Position numbers and translations under genes: made by a program. From positions 1 to 64,000 of the forward strand of contig CBDFIL010000003.1 in the NCBI GenBank assembly GCA_965248075.1: DNA of 64,000 bases, written 5' to 3'. Shown piece by piece: positions 36,157 to 45,600 of the stretch; within the stretch, counting starts at the first letter, position 1; the number at the start of each line of letters is the position of its first letter. Source of the stretch: VXNE01 sp965248075 (GTDB lineage Bacteria; Pseudomonadota; Gammaproteobacteria; Pseudomonadales; Azotimanducaceae). The notes beneath the pieces were generated by a model, which saw only the letters and a program-made list of their open reading frames with translations, had not been told where the DNA came from and ran no database searches.

Positions 36157-37194
36157 ATGAGCCGAGATGGCGGCGCCGGACACGGCGTACCGGAGGAACG
36201 CAAGCGGGCATGGGGCGAGAAGTACGAGCCACGTTACTCGGGCGTTGCGACGTTCATGCGTCGCCCGCTCCGCGAAGATCCGGCGGAGTGGGACGGCATC
36301 GACATCGGCATCGTCGGGGTGCCGTTTGACGGCGGGGTGACCAACCGTCCGGGCGCCCGCCACGGCCCGCGGCACCTGCGCGACCAGTCCACGCTGATGG
36401 GCATGGTGTGCCATCAGACCGGGGTGCGCCCTTACGATCTCGCCAACGTGGCCGACCTCGGGGACGTACCCATCGAGGGCGTCTACCGGCTCGACGATGC
36501 GATCGCGGACATCGAGCGCCACTACGACCGGGTCGCGGCAGCCGGCCTCCTGCCCCTCACCGCCGGTGGCGATCACTCCATCACCCTGCCGATCATGCGC
36601 GCGCTCGCCCGCGCCCAGGGACAACCCCTTGGCCTCGTCCACTTCGATGCCCACTGCGACACCGGCCCGGAGCTGTTCGGCCACAAGCATCATCACGGCG
36701 GGCCGTTCAAAGTGGCGGTGGAGGACGGTGCGCTCGATCCGAAACGCACCATTCAGATCGGCATCCGCGGTCCGGCCGAGCCGCTGTGGGCGTTCAGCTA
36801 CGAGTCCGGCATGACCGTCATCCACATCGAGGATCTGTACACGATGGGCATCCTGGCGGTCGTCGAGAAGGCACGCGCGATTGCGGGTAACGGACCGATA
36901 TACCTGAGCTTCGACGTCGACGGTCTCGACCCGGTGTTCGCTCCGGGCACGGGAACGCCCGAGGTCGGCGGCTTCACCACCTACGAGGCGCAGCAGATGC
37001 TGCGGGGCCTGCGCGGTCTCGACATCGTCGCCGGCGATGTCGTCGAGGTGTCGCCGCCCTTCGACCCCTCGGGCACGACCGGGCTTACCGGCGCCCAGAT
37101 GATGTTCGAGATCCTGTGCCTGCTCGCGGAGACCGTGGGGCGGCGAAGCGCGCCCGATGCTTCCGGACCAGACCAGGGGTTTGACAAGACCTGA
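36157..37194 (+). CDS. speB: Agmatinase / ureohydrolase-family protein
   Basis: A 345-residue arginase-superfamily manganese enzyme. The metal-site motifs are GGDHSITLPIMRAL, VHFDAHCDTGPELFG, and SFDVDGLDPVFAPGTGTPEVGG. The N-terminal DIGIVGVPFDGGVTNRPGAR is typical of agmatinases. It would convert agmatine to putrescine and urea or act on a related guanidino compound. The ATG at 36157 fits the family start. Its stop codon lies within the first operator of the next, toxin-antitoxin, operon. Confidence 0.88.
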   Translation: MSRDGGAGHGVPEERKRAWGEKYEPRYSGVATFMRRPLREDPAEWDGIDIGIVGVPFDGGVTNRPGARHGPRHLRDQSTLMGMVCHQTGVRPYDLANVADLGDVPIEGVYRLDDAIADIERHYDRVAAAGLLPLTAGGDHSITLPIMRALARAQGQPLGLVHFDAHCDTGPELFGHKHHHGGPFKVAVEDGALDPKRTIQIGIRGPAEPLWAFSYESGMTVIHIEDLYTMGILAVVEKARAIAGNGPIYLSFDVDGLDPVFAPGTGTPEVGGFTTYEAQQMLRGLRGLDIVAGDVVEVSPPFDPSGTTGLTGAQMMFEILCLLAETVGRRSAPDASGPDQGFDKT

Positions 37195-37226
37195 TATCAG
37201 TGCCACCGTTCGGTGCTGATATCAGT
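37181..37226 (+). promoter_or_regulatory. Twin palindromic operator of the Phd/Doc operon
   Basis: The perfect palindrome CTGATATCAG, with a trailing T, occurs twice, at 37191-37201 and 37216-37226, 25 bp start to start. They lie just upstream of the antitoxin ATG at 37239. A consensus TTGACA sits at 37181-37186, but no good -10 is found at normal spacing. Phd-type antitoxins are known to bind such paired palindromes for autoregulation. The first site overlaps the speB stop codon. Confidence 0.7.
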
Positions 37227-37238
37227 ACCGGCAAGACC

Positions 37239-37457
37239 ATGCGCTACGTCACCATGACCGAACTCAAGCAACACGCCAGTCGCATCCTGGACGAGAAGAA
37301 ACCGACCGCCATCCTGCGCAACAGCAAGGTGGAAGGCTATTACGTCCCCGCCGAGTCCCTGGCCTTCGACGCGATGGACGACGCCCGGGTAACGGAACTG
37401 ACACGGTCGATCCTCGAAACGCGATCGGAGGTGCTCGCCTACCTTGCGAAGCGATGA
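37239..37457 (+). CDS. phd: Type II antitoxin, Phd/YefM family
   Basis: A 72-residue antitoxin with the Phd/YefM N-terminal DNA-binding pattern: MTELKQHASRILDEKKPTAI, then RNSKVEGYYVPAESLA. The C-terminal tail is helical and charged and presumably wraps the toxin. The ATG at 37239 is favoured over upstream codons because it gives the usual length of about 73 residues and leaves both operator palindromes outside the gene. The stop overlaps the toxin start (ATGA). Confidence 0.85.
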   Translation: MRYVTMTELKQHASRILDEKKPTAILRNSKVEGYYVPAESLAFDAMDDARVTELTRSILETRSEVLAYLAKR

Positions 37458-37867
37458 TCGCGTTCCCGACCGAGCAGCAGATCGTCGACCTGCATGAGCA
37501 CCTGCTGGCCAGACATAGTGGATTGCCCGGATCCCGCGACGGCACATCGGTCGGCGCCATACTCGGTCGAGTCCAGATGAACCTGGCCTACCGGTTTGAA
37601 AACCCGAGCGTCGCACAGGTCGCAGCCTTGACGGTGTACGCGTTCACGGTCGGTCATCCATTCAACGATGCAAACAAACGCACGGCCCTGGCCGTGGGTG
37701 ATCTGATCCTGCTGATGAACGACGGGAACACCATCGCCTCCGCGCATCAGATCGAGCTGGCGAACCTGATCATCGAGCTTGCCGCTGGCAACGTCGATCA
37801 GGACACCTTCATGGACAGATATGTGGGGATGCTGGAGCGAGGCGACCAGGATTTTTCGCCCCGGTAA
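37454..37867 (+). CDS. doc: Type II toxin, Doc-type Fic kinase
   Basis: A 137-residue Fic-fold toxin with the motif VGHPFNDANKRTALAVGDLIL. This is the Doc variant (HxFxDANKR), in which the usual Gly of canonical Fic AMPylators is replaced. Doc phosphorylates EF-Tu and halts translation in the known case. The upstream RDGTSVGAILGRVQMNLAYR segment is also typical. It overlaps the antitoxin by 4 bp. The full module appears intact. Confidence 0.88.
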   Translation: MIAFPTEQQIVDLHEHLLARHSGLPGSRDGTSVGAILGRVQMNLAYRFENPSVAQVAALTVYAFTVGHPFNDANKRTALAVGDLILLMNDGNTIASAHQIELANLIIELAAGNVDQDTFMDRYVGMLERGDQDFSPR

Positions 37868-37887
37868 CCGGCGCACTGACGCGCCGG

Positions 37888-37973
37888 GAACAGAAGACCG
37901 TAGGGACGGGCTTGTCCCGTCCCGTCGCCAGGGGCTTGCGCAGGCTCGACACGGGCGACCGCAAGGGTCGCCC
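37888..37973. repeat. REP-like hairpin repeat next to IS110 copy B
   Basis: The repeat begins GGGAACAGAAGACCGTAGG and holds two hairpins: GGGACGGG-CTTGT-CCCGTCCC (37903-37923) and GGGCGACC-GCAAG-GGTCGCCC (37953-37973). The core between them, GTCGCCAGGGGCTTGCGCAG, is the reverse complement of the core at 21.96 kb. The right hairpin ends directly at the CT that starts IS110 copy B. Confidence 0.72.
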
Positions 37974-37988
37974 CTGTACCATTCCCAA

Positions 37989-38014
37989 CGCTGCGTGCCG
38001 AGAGGCGCGCAGCG
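37989..38014 (+). ncRNA. Covarying hairpin in the IS110 copy B left end
   Basis: CGCTGCGTGCC (37989-37999) and GGCGCGCAGCG (38004-38014) form an 11-bp stem with one wobble around a GAGA tetraloop. In copy A the equivalent position holds a stem of different sequence. It is followed by the same GCTGCCGGGAGCGACC block. Conservation of shape without sequence supports an RNA structure. Confidence 0.42.
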
Positions 38015-38074
38015 GGCATGCTGCCGGGAGCGACCGAGTCGCCCCCTGTGCCCCGAGCACCTGCGTAGGACTAG

Positions 38075-39833
38075 CCCGGATCGCTCACCGATTTACTATC
38101 TTGGGACACACTAGTGACACTTTGGAAGGGGTTCCCGGATAACGATTACATTGGGGCATGGATCGATGTGTTTTGTTCGCCGTCGTGGCTGTTTGAAGGC
38201 GCCACGGAGCCGTGTTCGAGTTCGTATGAGCGCGATCGGGGTCGTCGAGGCGAGCGTTGCCCTCGGCGTCGTGCCGATCACTACGGGGTCGCGATGAGGA
38301 GCGCGATCGGGGCCGTCACGATGGATGCCACAACGGTTCTCGACGCAGGTTAGCGAGCACCCTGGCGAGCACCTCGGCGTACGGATGGGCGTTCGGGAAC
38401 GACAGCCACACGCGTCGCGCCGTGATCCGGATCCGCACCGCGACCTTCAGCAGCTTCAGCCGCAGCGTGCCGCACTGGGCGCGGGCCAGTTCGGTGCCGC
38501 GGGCACCGAGGCGCCGTAGCGCATGCAGCAACACGTAGGCGAACGACGAGAAGTACAGGCGTAGTTGGTTGGCCCGCATCTGGTGCGCGCTGGTGCGGTC
38601 GGCGAACAGGTCGAGTTGCTGCTCCTTGATCCGGTTCTCCATGTCTCCGCGCACGCAGTAGAGCTTCTCATACAGGACGCTTGGCGGACGCCTTGCGGCG
38701 CGCCAGACTGGTCACCACGAAGCGCGGGTTCGCCCCCTTCGACAGATGCTCCGCCTTGCCCACTACGCGCCGCGTACGGCTCCACGACTTGCGCGTGCGA
38801 TAGTCGAAGTCCCGGTAGCGCCGCGCCGGCTTGCCGGTGCGCCCATGCACCGTACGAGCCTCGTGCAACGCGCAGCCCAAGGCGCGCACCAGGCGGGCGT
38901 TGCGGGCCAGTCCGAGCACGTAGTCCACGTCGTGCTCCTCGCACCAACTCATGATCGCGTCGCGGCAGAAGCCCGCGTCGCCGCGGATGACGATGCGCGT
39001 CTTCGGCCAGTGCCGGCGCAACTGGCTGACGATCGGCTGCAGCTCATCGACCGCACCCGCCGCCGCGTCCCGGTCCGACGGCCGCAGCCGCGCGCACAGC
39101 AGATGTCCGCCGCAGAAGATGTACAGCGGCAGGTAGCAGTAGCACCGGTAGTAACCGTGGAAGAACCGACCCTCCTGGTCGCCATGCAGTGGATCGTCCG
39201 TCGCGTCCAGGTCCAGCCAGATCTCCCGCGGCGCCTTGGCGTGCGACTCCATGAACAACCCTACCAACAGGTCGTCGAGCGCCTCCGGCTGCGACACGAT
39301 GCGCTTGTAGCGATGCGCCGCCGCCTGCTCGGGAACGCCCAGCTCCAGACGGTTCAGCGTGCTCGAACTCGCCAGCGCCGCGCCCCGGTCGCGATCCCGC
39401 ACCCGATCCGCGCCGGTCGGGTCCGTCTTGCCCGCCAGCAGCGACAGCAGCGCGTCGCGGCGCAGTTCGTCGTGATCGTTCAGATCTTCGTAGCCCAGCG
39501 CCATCGCGTACACGCGCTGCGCCAACAGCGTCCGCACGTCGTGCTCCACGCTCAACGGATTACGGTGATCGACGAAACAACTGGCTAACCGCTCCGTCAG
39601 ACCGATGCGCTGGTCTACCTCCCGAAGCAACAACCCCCCGCCGTCGGAACTCATCCGACCACCGTCGAATCGCCCCGTCACCAAGCGTCTTCCCAAGGCG
39701 TGAAACTGGAGCTGTTCGCCGCTACACTCTGTATCCAAGGCTGCTTCCTCTTCGCTAGGCGTAAACGATTGATTGCACAACCTTTATGCCATAGGAAGCA
39801 GCCTTCTTCCACCCCTTCGGTGAGATATTCGGG
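38075..39833 (-). mobile_element. IS1380-family insertion sequence
   Basis: Terminal inverted repeats read CCCGGATCGCTCACCGA on the left (38075-38091) and, reversed, CCCGAATATCTCACCGA on the right (39817-39833). A 4-bp CTAG lies at each border (38071-38074 and 39834-39837), a plausible target duplication. The flanks, when joined, rebuild the IS110 left-end sequence GTAGGACTAGTGCCCCGGCGG, which in copy A reads GTAGGACTCGTGCCTCGGCGG. The transposase inside is frameshifted. Confidence 0.8.
38316..39780 (-). pseudogene. IS1380-family transposase, one frameshift
   Basis: The first frame (from 39780) has SSDGGGLLLREVDQRIGLTE, DPTGADRVRDRDRGAALAS, EIWLDLDATDDPLHGDQEGR and RGDAGFCRDAIMSWCEEHDV, all IS1380 signatures with the DDE Asp residues. 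It stops at 38668, where one extra base turns AKVLYEKLYC into AKRPV-stop. The other frame continues GDMENRIKEQQLDLFADRTS to 38316. Combined length is about 488 residues. Either the element is dead or a single base is wrong. Confidence 0.8.
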
Positions 39834-39952
39834 CTAGTGCCCCGGCGGTTTTGCCACGGTGGATGCCCAGTGAAGAGTTTGCGCCTTGAGCGCCAGTACA
39901 GGGACCGGCAGGCACCGTGGCGCGCCCGAACTGGTGACTACAAGGAGGCAAC

Positions 39953-40480
39953 ATGGCACAACTACAGTGGTTCGTTGGGGTGGACTGGGGATCGCGTACG
40001 CACCACGTGTGCATCCTCGACGGTGCGGGAGGGGTTCGCAAGGAACGTGCGTTCGCGCATGGCGGTGCGGGCTTGGCGGCGATGGTGGCGTGCATCGCGG
40101 ACAGCACCGCGAACGCAGCGGCGGAGACGGTCGGCGTAGCGATCGAGACGCCGCGCGGGCCGGTCGTGGAAAGCCTGCTGGCGCACGGTCTGGCGGTGCA
40201 CTCGATCAATCCCAAGCAACTGGATCGGTTCCGCGATCGCCACTCGCCGGCGGGCGCGAAGGATGACCGCCGCGACGCGTGGGTGCTGGCGGCGGCGCTG
40301 CGCAGCGATCCGGACGCCTTCCACCAGGTGGAAGCGACCGATCCGCTCATCGTCGAACTGCGCGAGTGGTCGCGCATCGCCGAGGAGCTCAAGCGCGAGC
40401 GCGTGCGGCTCAGCAACCAGATGCGCGAGCAGCTGTGGCGCTACTACCCGCAGTTCAACGAGACCGTGAAAGATCTCGCC
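39953..40480 (+). pseudogene. IS110 transposase copy B, N-terminal part only
   Basis: The first 176 residues match copy A: FVGVDWGSRTHHVCILDGAG, VAIETPRGPVVESLLAHGLA, AGAKDDRRDAWVLAAALRS and QLWRYYPQFNETVKDLA. The RuvC-like DEDD residues are present. Homology stops abruptly at about 40480, so the C-terminal domain and its catalytic serine are lost and the product cannot transpose. Integrase-like fragments follow without a gap. Confidence 0.82.
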
Positions 40481-40482
40481 AA

Positions 40483-40761
40483 GACTACACCGTGGTCGGG
40501 GAGGGCAGCCTGGTCCGCATTGTGCGCATCCCGGACCACCTCGCCGACCGTCTCGAGGAGCGCCGCCTCGAAGCTCGAAGAGTATCTCGCCGGACGCCGC
40601 GCGCTCGGCACCAGGCTGGAAGCGTCGGGACGCCAGTTGGAGCGCCTCATCGCGTTCGCCGGACGACACCAGGCCGCCTTCGTCACCACCGGACTCGCGC
40701 TGCGATGGGCCACTGAGCCGCGCCGGGCGCAACCCGCCCAATGGGCGAAGCGCCTCGGCCT
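40483..40761 (+). pseudogene. Tyrosine recombinase (integrase) fragments
   Basis: Two frames carry pieces that look like site-specific integrases. One (40483-40581) reads YTVVGEGSLVRIVRIPDHLA and RLEERRLEARRV, like a mid-protein segment. The next (about 40563-40761) reads EEYLAGRRALGTRLEASGRQ and FVTTGLALRWATEPRRAQPA, like the N-terminal SAM-like domain. Neither has catalytic residues. They are debris from one or two integrases. Confidence 0.5.
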
Positions 40762-41061
40762 TACGTGGAACGCGAGCTGGACGTGGCGCCGACGCGCAAT
40801 TCAAGACGGATCCGCGCCAGCGACAGGGCTGTGTTGCGAGACCTCGAACGGGAACGGCCGGTCGATGTCCGAGCGGCGCGGCGGGAGATCGAGCGCGTCT
40901 TCGAACGCCCGCCCATGGAAAAGGTGGCGGGATGGGCGAACGGGGCGGATTTCCGGGTGATCGTCGGCGAGCGGGTGTACTGCTGTCGCGGGGACACCGT
41001 GACCACGTTCTACCGCGAGACGTCAAAGGGGCGGCCCAGCGTTGGCCGGCGGTGCGAGTGA
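40741..41061 (+). CDS. Hypothetical protein in mobile-element debris
   Basis: A 106-residue frame with a plausible coding composition, including EVERELDVAP-like charged stretches, RREIERVFERPPMEKVAGWA and DFRVIVGERVYCCRGDTVTT. The latter reads like beta-strands. It overlaps the end of the integrase fragment, has no clear ribosome-binding site and matches no family I recognise. It may be the remains of a longer gene. Confidence 0.35.
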   Translation: MGEAPRPYVERELDVAPTRNSRRIRASDRAVLRDLERERPVDVRAARREIERVFERPPMEKVAGWANGADFRVIVGERVYCCRGDTVTTFYRETSKGRPSVGRRCE

Positions 41062-41217
41062 GCGTGAGGGCGCCGTCTACCGTCACCTGTCTTGGCGGCT
41101 GTCGGACGGAGCGGAACCGGTAGGCGAAGGCGGCGCGGCGCTGTCGCGTCAAGTAGTGGCCAGGGGTGTCTCCGAACGATCACGGTCTAACGTGCCATCG
41201 CGGGAGTTCGACAGGGA

Positions 41218-41252
41218 TTACGCTTGACGTAACGCGTATCGGAGGCTACGCT
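41218..41252 (+). promoter_or_regulatory. Promoter and inverted-repeat operator of the higBA operon
   Basis: A -35 TTGACG (41224-41229) and a -10 TACGCT (41247-41252) are separated by 17 bp. An inverted repeat, TTACG (41218-41222) and CGTAA (41228-41232), overlays the -35, a suitable place for HigA to repress. Transcription would start about 27 bp before the higB start codon. Confidence 0.6.
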
Positions 41253-41285
41253 CGAAGAGCAACCGCCGAATGAAACGGATGGACC

Positions 41286-41564
41286 TTGATTGTCGGCTTC
41301 ACGGACAAGAGAACGGAGGCCTTCTACCACGGCCAAAGGGTCGCCGCCTTCTCCGGCTTTGCGCGCGCCGCATCGCGCAAACTCGACCAGCTCGACGCGG
41401 CCACCGGACTGCGCGACCTGTCACGGCCAAGGAACCGGCTCGATAGGCTGAAGGGGCGTCGCAAAGGTCAATGGAGCATCCGTATCAACCAGTGGCGAGT
41501 CTGCTTCGTGTGGCCGGACAGGAGCCCCGGCCCGGCTGACGTTCAGATCATTGACTACCACTGA
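41286..41564 (+). CDS. higB: HigB-type toxin (RelE/ParE superfamily mRNA interferase)
   Basis: A 92-residue toxin of the HigB class: FTDKRTEAFYHGQRV at the start, AASRKLDQLDAATGLRDLSR and RNRLDRLKGRRKGQWSIRIN in the middle, and WRVCFVW before VQIIDYH at the end. HigB proteins cut mRNA on the ribosome. The start is a TTG at 41286, which fits the family N-terminus exactly. The toxin gene precedes the antitoxin gene, as usual for hig loci. Confidence 0.88.
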   Translation: MIVGFTDKRTEAFYHGQRVAAFSGFARAASRKLDQLDAATGLRDLSRPRNRLDRLKGRRKGQWSIRINQWRVCFVWPDRSPGPADVQIIDYH

Positions 41565-41580
41565 GAACGGGAGAGATGTC

Positions 41581-41889
41581 ATGACGCGCGAGCCCATTCA
41601 TCCCGGCGAGACACTGCGGGAGGACCTAGATGCGCTCGGAATGAGCGCGGCGGAGTTGGCGCGGCGGATCGAAGTGCCGGTGAACCGCATAACGGAAATC
41701 CTGAATGGCCGCCGTGCGGTCACGGGCGACACCGCCCTCCGGCTCGGCCGGTTCTTCGGGACGTCGGGCGAGTTCTGGCTCAACCTGCAGAAGCTGTACG
41801 AGTTGAGACGAGCGGAAGGCGAGCGCGGTGCCGAGATCGGACGTTTGCCAACGCTGGCGGACGATGGTCGACTGTCGGCGTCGCGTTGA
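41581..41889 (+). CDS. higA: HigA-type antitoxin, XRE-family DNA-binding protein
   Basis: A 102-residue antitoxin with the HigA start REPIHPGETLREDLDALGMS and a helix-turn-helix (AAELARRIEVPVNRITEILN, GRRAVTGDTALRLGRFF) followed by FWLNLQKLYELRRAE. It neutralises HigB and represses the operon. The ATG at 41581 lies 16 bp after the higB stop, with GGGAGAG upstream. The module looks complete. Confidence 0.88.
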   Translation: MTREPIHPGETLREDLDALGMSAAELARRIEVPVNRITEILNGRRAVTGDTALRLGRFFGTSGEFWLNLQKLYELRRAEGERGAEIGRLPTLADDGRLSASR

Positions 41890-42660
41890 TTCTGGGGAGC
41901 CGCGGCGGGCGATTAAAGGATTCCGAAGGCAACGCCCGCCGGAAGTTCAGCGCCAAAGTCGTGGTGCCCATGTCTCAAGATGGCGCTCGAACGCGCAGGG
42001 AGCACCACTTCAAGTCTCGCAAGATCGTGGTACGAATTGGGGTACGAGAGTTATAACCTATTGTATTTCAAGTATTATTGGTGGAGGGCTTGCAGCCTTC
42101 ACGCAATCCACACTCTCTTTGCACGGACATGCGTAAGGCGTTGATTGTCAAAGTCTTACGAGCGCCAACCGATGACTTGCCGTGTTCCCGGTGGTGGAAG
42201 TCATTTTGACCCCGATTTCCCCGCCGGTCGAGAAATCATCGAACTTGACGGTTAACTCCAATTTCCGCCCCCGGTCAAGAGAGCTCCAGCTCGGACCTTG
42301 CGGTCAGAATGCTCGGATCGTCGTTCCGCACACTGTTCACCCTGGTGCTCCCCTTGCGCAACCCTCTTCATAACCACTCACCGGTCGGCTCAGGAGAATA
42401 AACCATTAGGTTTGAAGGAGTTACGGAATTCAGGTCGTGCCGAAAAAGCGGAAGCCCAATTGTCACCGAATTCCCTCTTTCCGATCCAGCAAATTCGAGG
42501 CGGAAGCGTTGTCACGCACATTTCCGTCCTTCCGGTCAAGAATGCCCCCTCTCCAACGTCGGAGCCAGGATATCCGGGTCGTCGTTCACCCTGGTGCTGA
42601 CGGCGGGCCGCTCGTAGTAGGGACCGGCAGGGGGTTCACCCACTGCTCGGGGTCAGCTCC
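41890..42660. other. Long intergenic region with repeated, IS-end-like motifs
   Basis: No gene is supported. From about 42200 the DNA carries spaced, imperfect repeats: CGGTCAGAATGCTC (42301) and CGGTCAAGAATGCCC (42534), and TTCACCCTGGTGCT at 42336-42349 and 42585-42598, both preceded by TCGTCGTTC. Lower GC than the surroundings and the repeated GGTCA motifs resemble multiple-binding-site ends of insertion sequences, but no IS family can be named. The region follows higA and precedes the end of the giant autotransporter gene. Confidence 0.4.
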
Positions 42661-45600
42661 TCAGAAGGGGATCGACATTCGCACCAGCACCGCTAGATCA
42701 GCCGTACCCGTTCTGTTCTCCCGCCTCTTGGCTTCCATTTCCAACATTGATGGCAGCGCCAGCTTCGAGCGTCGGGGCAGGCTCCAAGCGGTGCCCAAGA
42801 CCAACTCCCGACCCTGTCCGGACCATCGCAGCCGGCTATAGGGCGTCAGCAAACCCGGTACGCCCGGCGCCTTCATGCCGGCGTAGGCCACCTCGCTTTC
42901 CATCCGGTACTGGGCGCCCATCCTCGTCGCCCCCATCCCCGCCGGGCGCATGACAGCATCCGCGTTGTCCCACAGCGTCGTCCGCCCGCCGCCGTCCTGA
43001 CCCCACGAGGACGTCACCGACGCCCTGAACCCGCGTTGCTTCTCGCCCGGGTCCCAGCTCGCCTGTACGCCCAACCCCCTGTCCCGATAGTCGCTTTCAT
43101 GCACCACCAGCACCCGGCCGTGCAGCGCCACGTCCAGTCCATGGTTCGCGTCCAGGTACCCCAGACGGAAACCGGTTTCCACGCCGGCACCGCGATCCGC
43201 ATCGCCCCCGTCCCAGCGTCCGCCGCCCTCCAGCTTCAGACTCAGCGATCGCCCCGCTGACAGCGGCCTATCGTACACCCACTCCAGCATCAACCGCGCC
43301 CGGTGGGCCTCGCCTCGCACCTTCGCAATGTCTTCGGAGGCCTCGGTCTCCAGTTGCGCCGTGAAGACGTCGGCACGCAGGGCCAACTCATTGCAGGGCC
43401 GGCTGCACAGCATCGCCCTCACGCCTCCGGCGAGCATCCGAAAGTCGGCATCGAAGTCGTGCGTCCGACCCGGCTCTTTGACATCCACTTGCCCTTGTCC
43501 CAAGCCGCCAATGCCCCACATGCTCACCCGTTCGTTCGGCTGCCAGTACAGATAGGGATGAAAGGTGTTCAGATCACTTTCCAACACCCCATCGACCCCA
43601 TCGTCGGTGTAATCCATGTCCCCCCAGCTGCGCATCAACGACAGCCCGGCCAGCATCTTGTCGTTGGCATAGAGATCCAGCCCCACGTGCGCGGCGTCGA
43701 GGCGGCCGCGATAGTTCATTCCGAGCCGATCCAGGTCTCCGTTGAAGTGCTGCAGGTCCCCCTGACCCCACAACACCGGCACCCAACTCGTGCCCCTCCC
43801 CTGCTCCTGCTTGCCCAGAGGCATCTCGAAGGAGGTTCCTGCGAGGCTGAACCCCTGATCCCTCACCCCCGAATATTCGGTCAGTCCCGATCTCAGCGAC
43901 GAGTTCCCGGTCCGCGAACCCTGGAACCGATCCTGACCGTAACCTGACTGCCCTCCCAACCCCACCATCGGGCCGGTCCCACTCGGTCCCATGCCGGAGC
44001 CGGTCGAGACGCCCACATCGCCCTGGCCGTAGCCGAACAGGCCCGCTAATCCACCCACCGAGACGTTCTGCAGCCACGCTCCCTGCACGCCACTTTCCCG
44101 ATCTCCCGACTCCCCACTCGATCCCATCGCTACGCGGGCTCCGGCCGCGCCCTCAGCGCTTGGCACCACCGGGCCTTCGGCGTTTCTCCTGCCGGCACCC
44201 TCGAGGCTCTCGCTGCCTATCCGCTGCGATTCTCCCTGACCCAGACCCGTGACGCTATGGTCGCTTCCCGGCTGCACTGTCGGCACCGCTCCTCCGGCTG
44301 CCCCCAGCCGACTCCATTGCCGATGCCGCTCAAAGCGACCCTCAATGGCCGTCAGTGCACTCTCCCCCACCGACCGCGCGACCACCGACAGCGCCACCTC
44401 CAGCGTTTGTGAGAACTGCCCCGCCGTCCGCCGCTGCCTGAAGTTCACTGTTGTCTGCCAGATCTCTCCTCCACTCGCCGCCTCCGGCAACTCTCCAAAG
44501 CTCAGCACAATCCCCTCCCCAGGATCGTTCACTTCATCCGCCAGAACCTCGACGGAAATCGTCCCCTCACTCTCGCCTTCCTCAAACACCACCGACGCCG
44601 GCACGCCGCTATAGTCCTCGGGCGCCGTCCCGCCTTGGAGCGCCACCACCAGCGGCACTTCCACCCGCCGGTCCGCCGTCGGCGACATCTTCACCTCGAT
44701 GTCGGCCTGCTGGCCTTCCCTGATCCGGTACTCTGCCTGCCCAAAGCTCACCTCGAGCTCCACCAGTCCTTTGTCCTCGAGCGTCACTGTCGCCACGGCC
44801 GGCTCCCCTGCCAGTACTATCTCCGGCAGTTCCCCAAATCCCAGCTCCACCGTCTCGTCGTCCCCGTCCCCGTCATGGTTGGCCTCTATCGTGAACGTCT
44901 GTTCCGTTTCCTCGGCTGGGAAGGTCAGCCTGCCGGTGCCCTCCTGGGCATCCCACTCCCCCAAACCATCTAGGGCATAGTCGGTGACTTCCGTCGTCTC
45001 CGGCCGCGTCACCCGGATCGGGATCGCCAGTTCCCCGTCCCAGCCCTGGATCAGCTTCACCGTCACCGTCACCGCTCCCCCCCCTTCGGTTGCCGTGTAG
45101 TCCTCCTCCTGGTAGCTCACCACCAGCTTGGCTTCTACTTCGAAAGGCTCCGCCGCCCGGTTGCCGTTGCCGGCCCCGTCCTCGGCCATGTCCTCGGGGA
45201 CCTCCACCACGACGACCTGCCCCGCCTCAGCCGGCTTGATCGTGGCTCGATACTCACTCGATGACACCTCGGTGAAGTCCGCCACCATCCCGTTGCTGAC
45301 CTGGATATCTTCCGGCTCAAAGCCTTCCACCGGCTCCGAGAAGGTGATCGTCACTTCGAACGCCGCCAATCCCACCGGCTCCGCCGGTCCTTCGATCGTT
45401 ACCTCCGGCCGCTCCAGATCCCCCTCGATCACCAGAGGCTCCGCCGCCCGGTTGCCGTTGCCGGCCCCGTCCTCAGCGACGTCCGCCGCAACCTCCACGG
45501 TCACCGCACCGCTCGCAGAGGGGGTGATCTCGGCTGTGTAGCTCGTCCCCGACCCGTTGAAGCTGCTTACCGTCCCATTCGTCACCGTGATCTCGCTCTG

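Larger units (their letters stand above)
37974..40480 (+). mobile_element. IS110-family element copy B, split by IS1380 and truncated
   Basis: The left end starts CTGTACCATTCCCAACG at 37974, matching copy A's CTGTACGCTTCTAACC. After about 96 bp the element is interrupted by an IS1380 insertion (38075-39833) and then resumes GTGCCCCGGCGGTTTT, leading to the transposase start at 39953. With the insertion removed, the left end is about 210 nt against 223 nt in copy A. The coding region breaks at about 40480 and the right end is missing here. Confidence 0.7.

Noticed and set aside
38228..38312. Direct repeat GAGCGCGATCGGGG at 38228 and 38299
   Set aside because: Both copies lie inside the IS1380 element end and no further copies or structure were seen.
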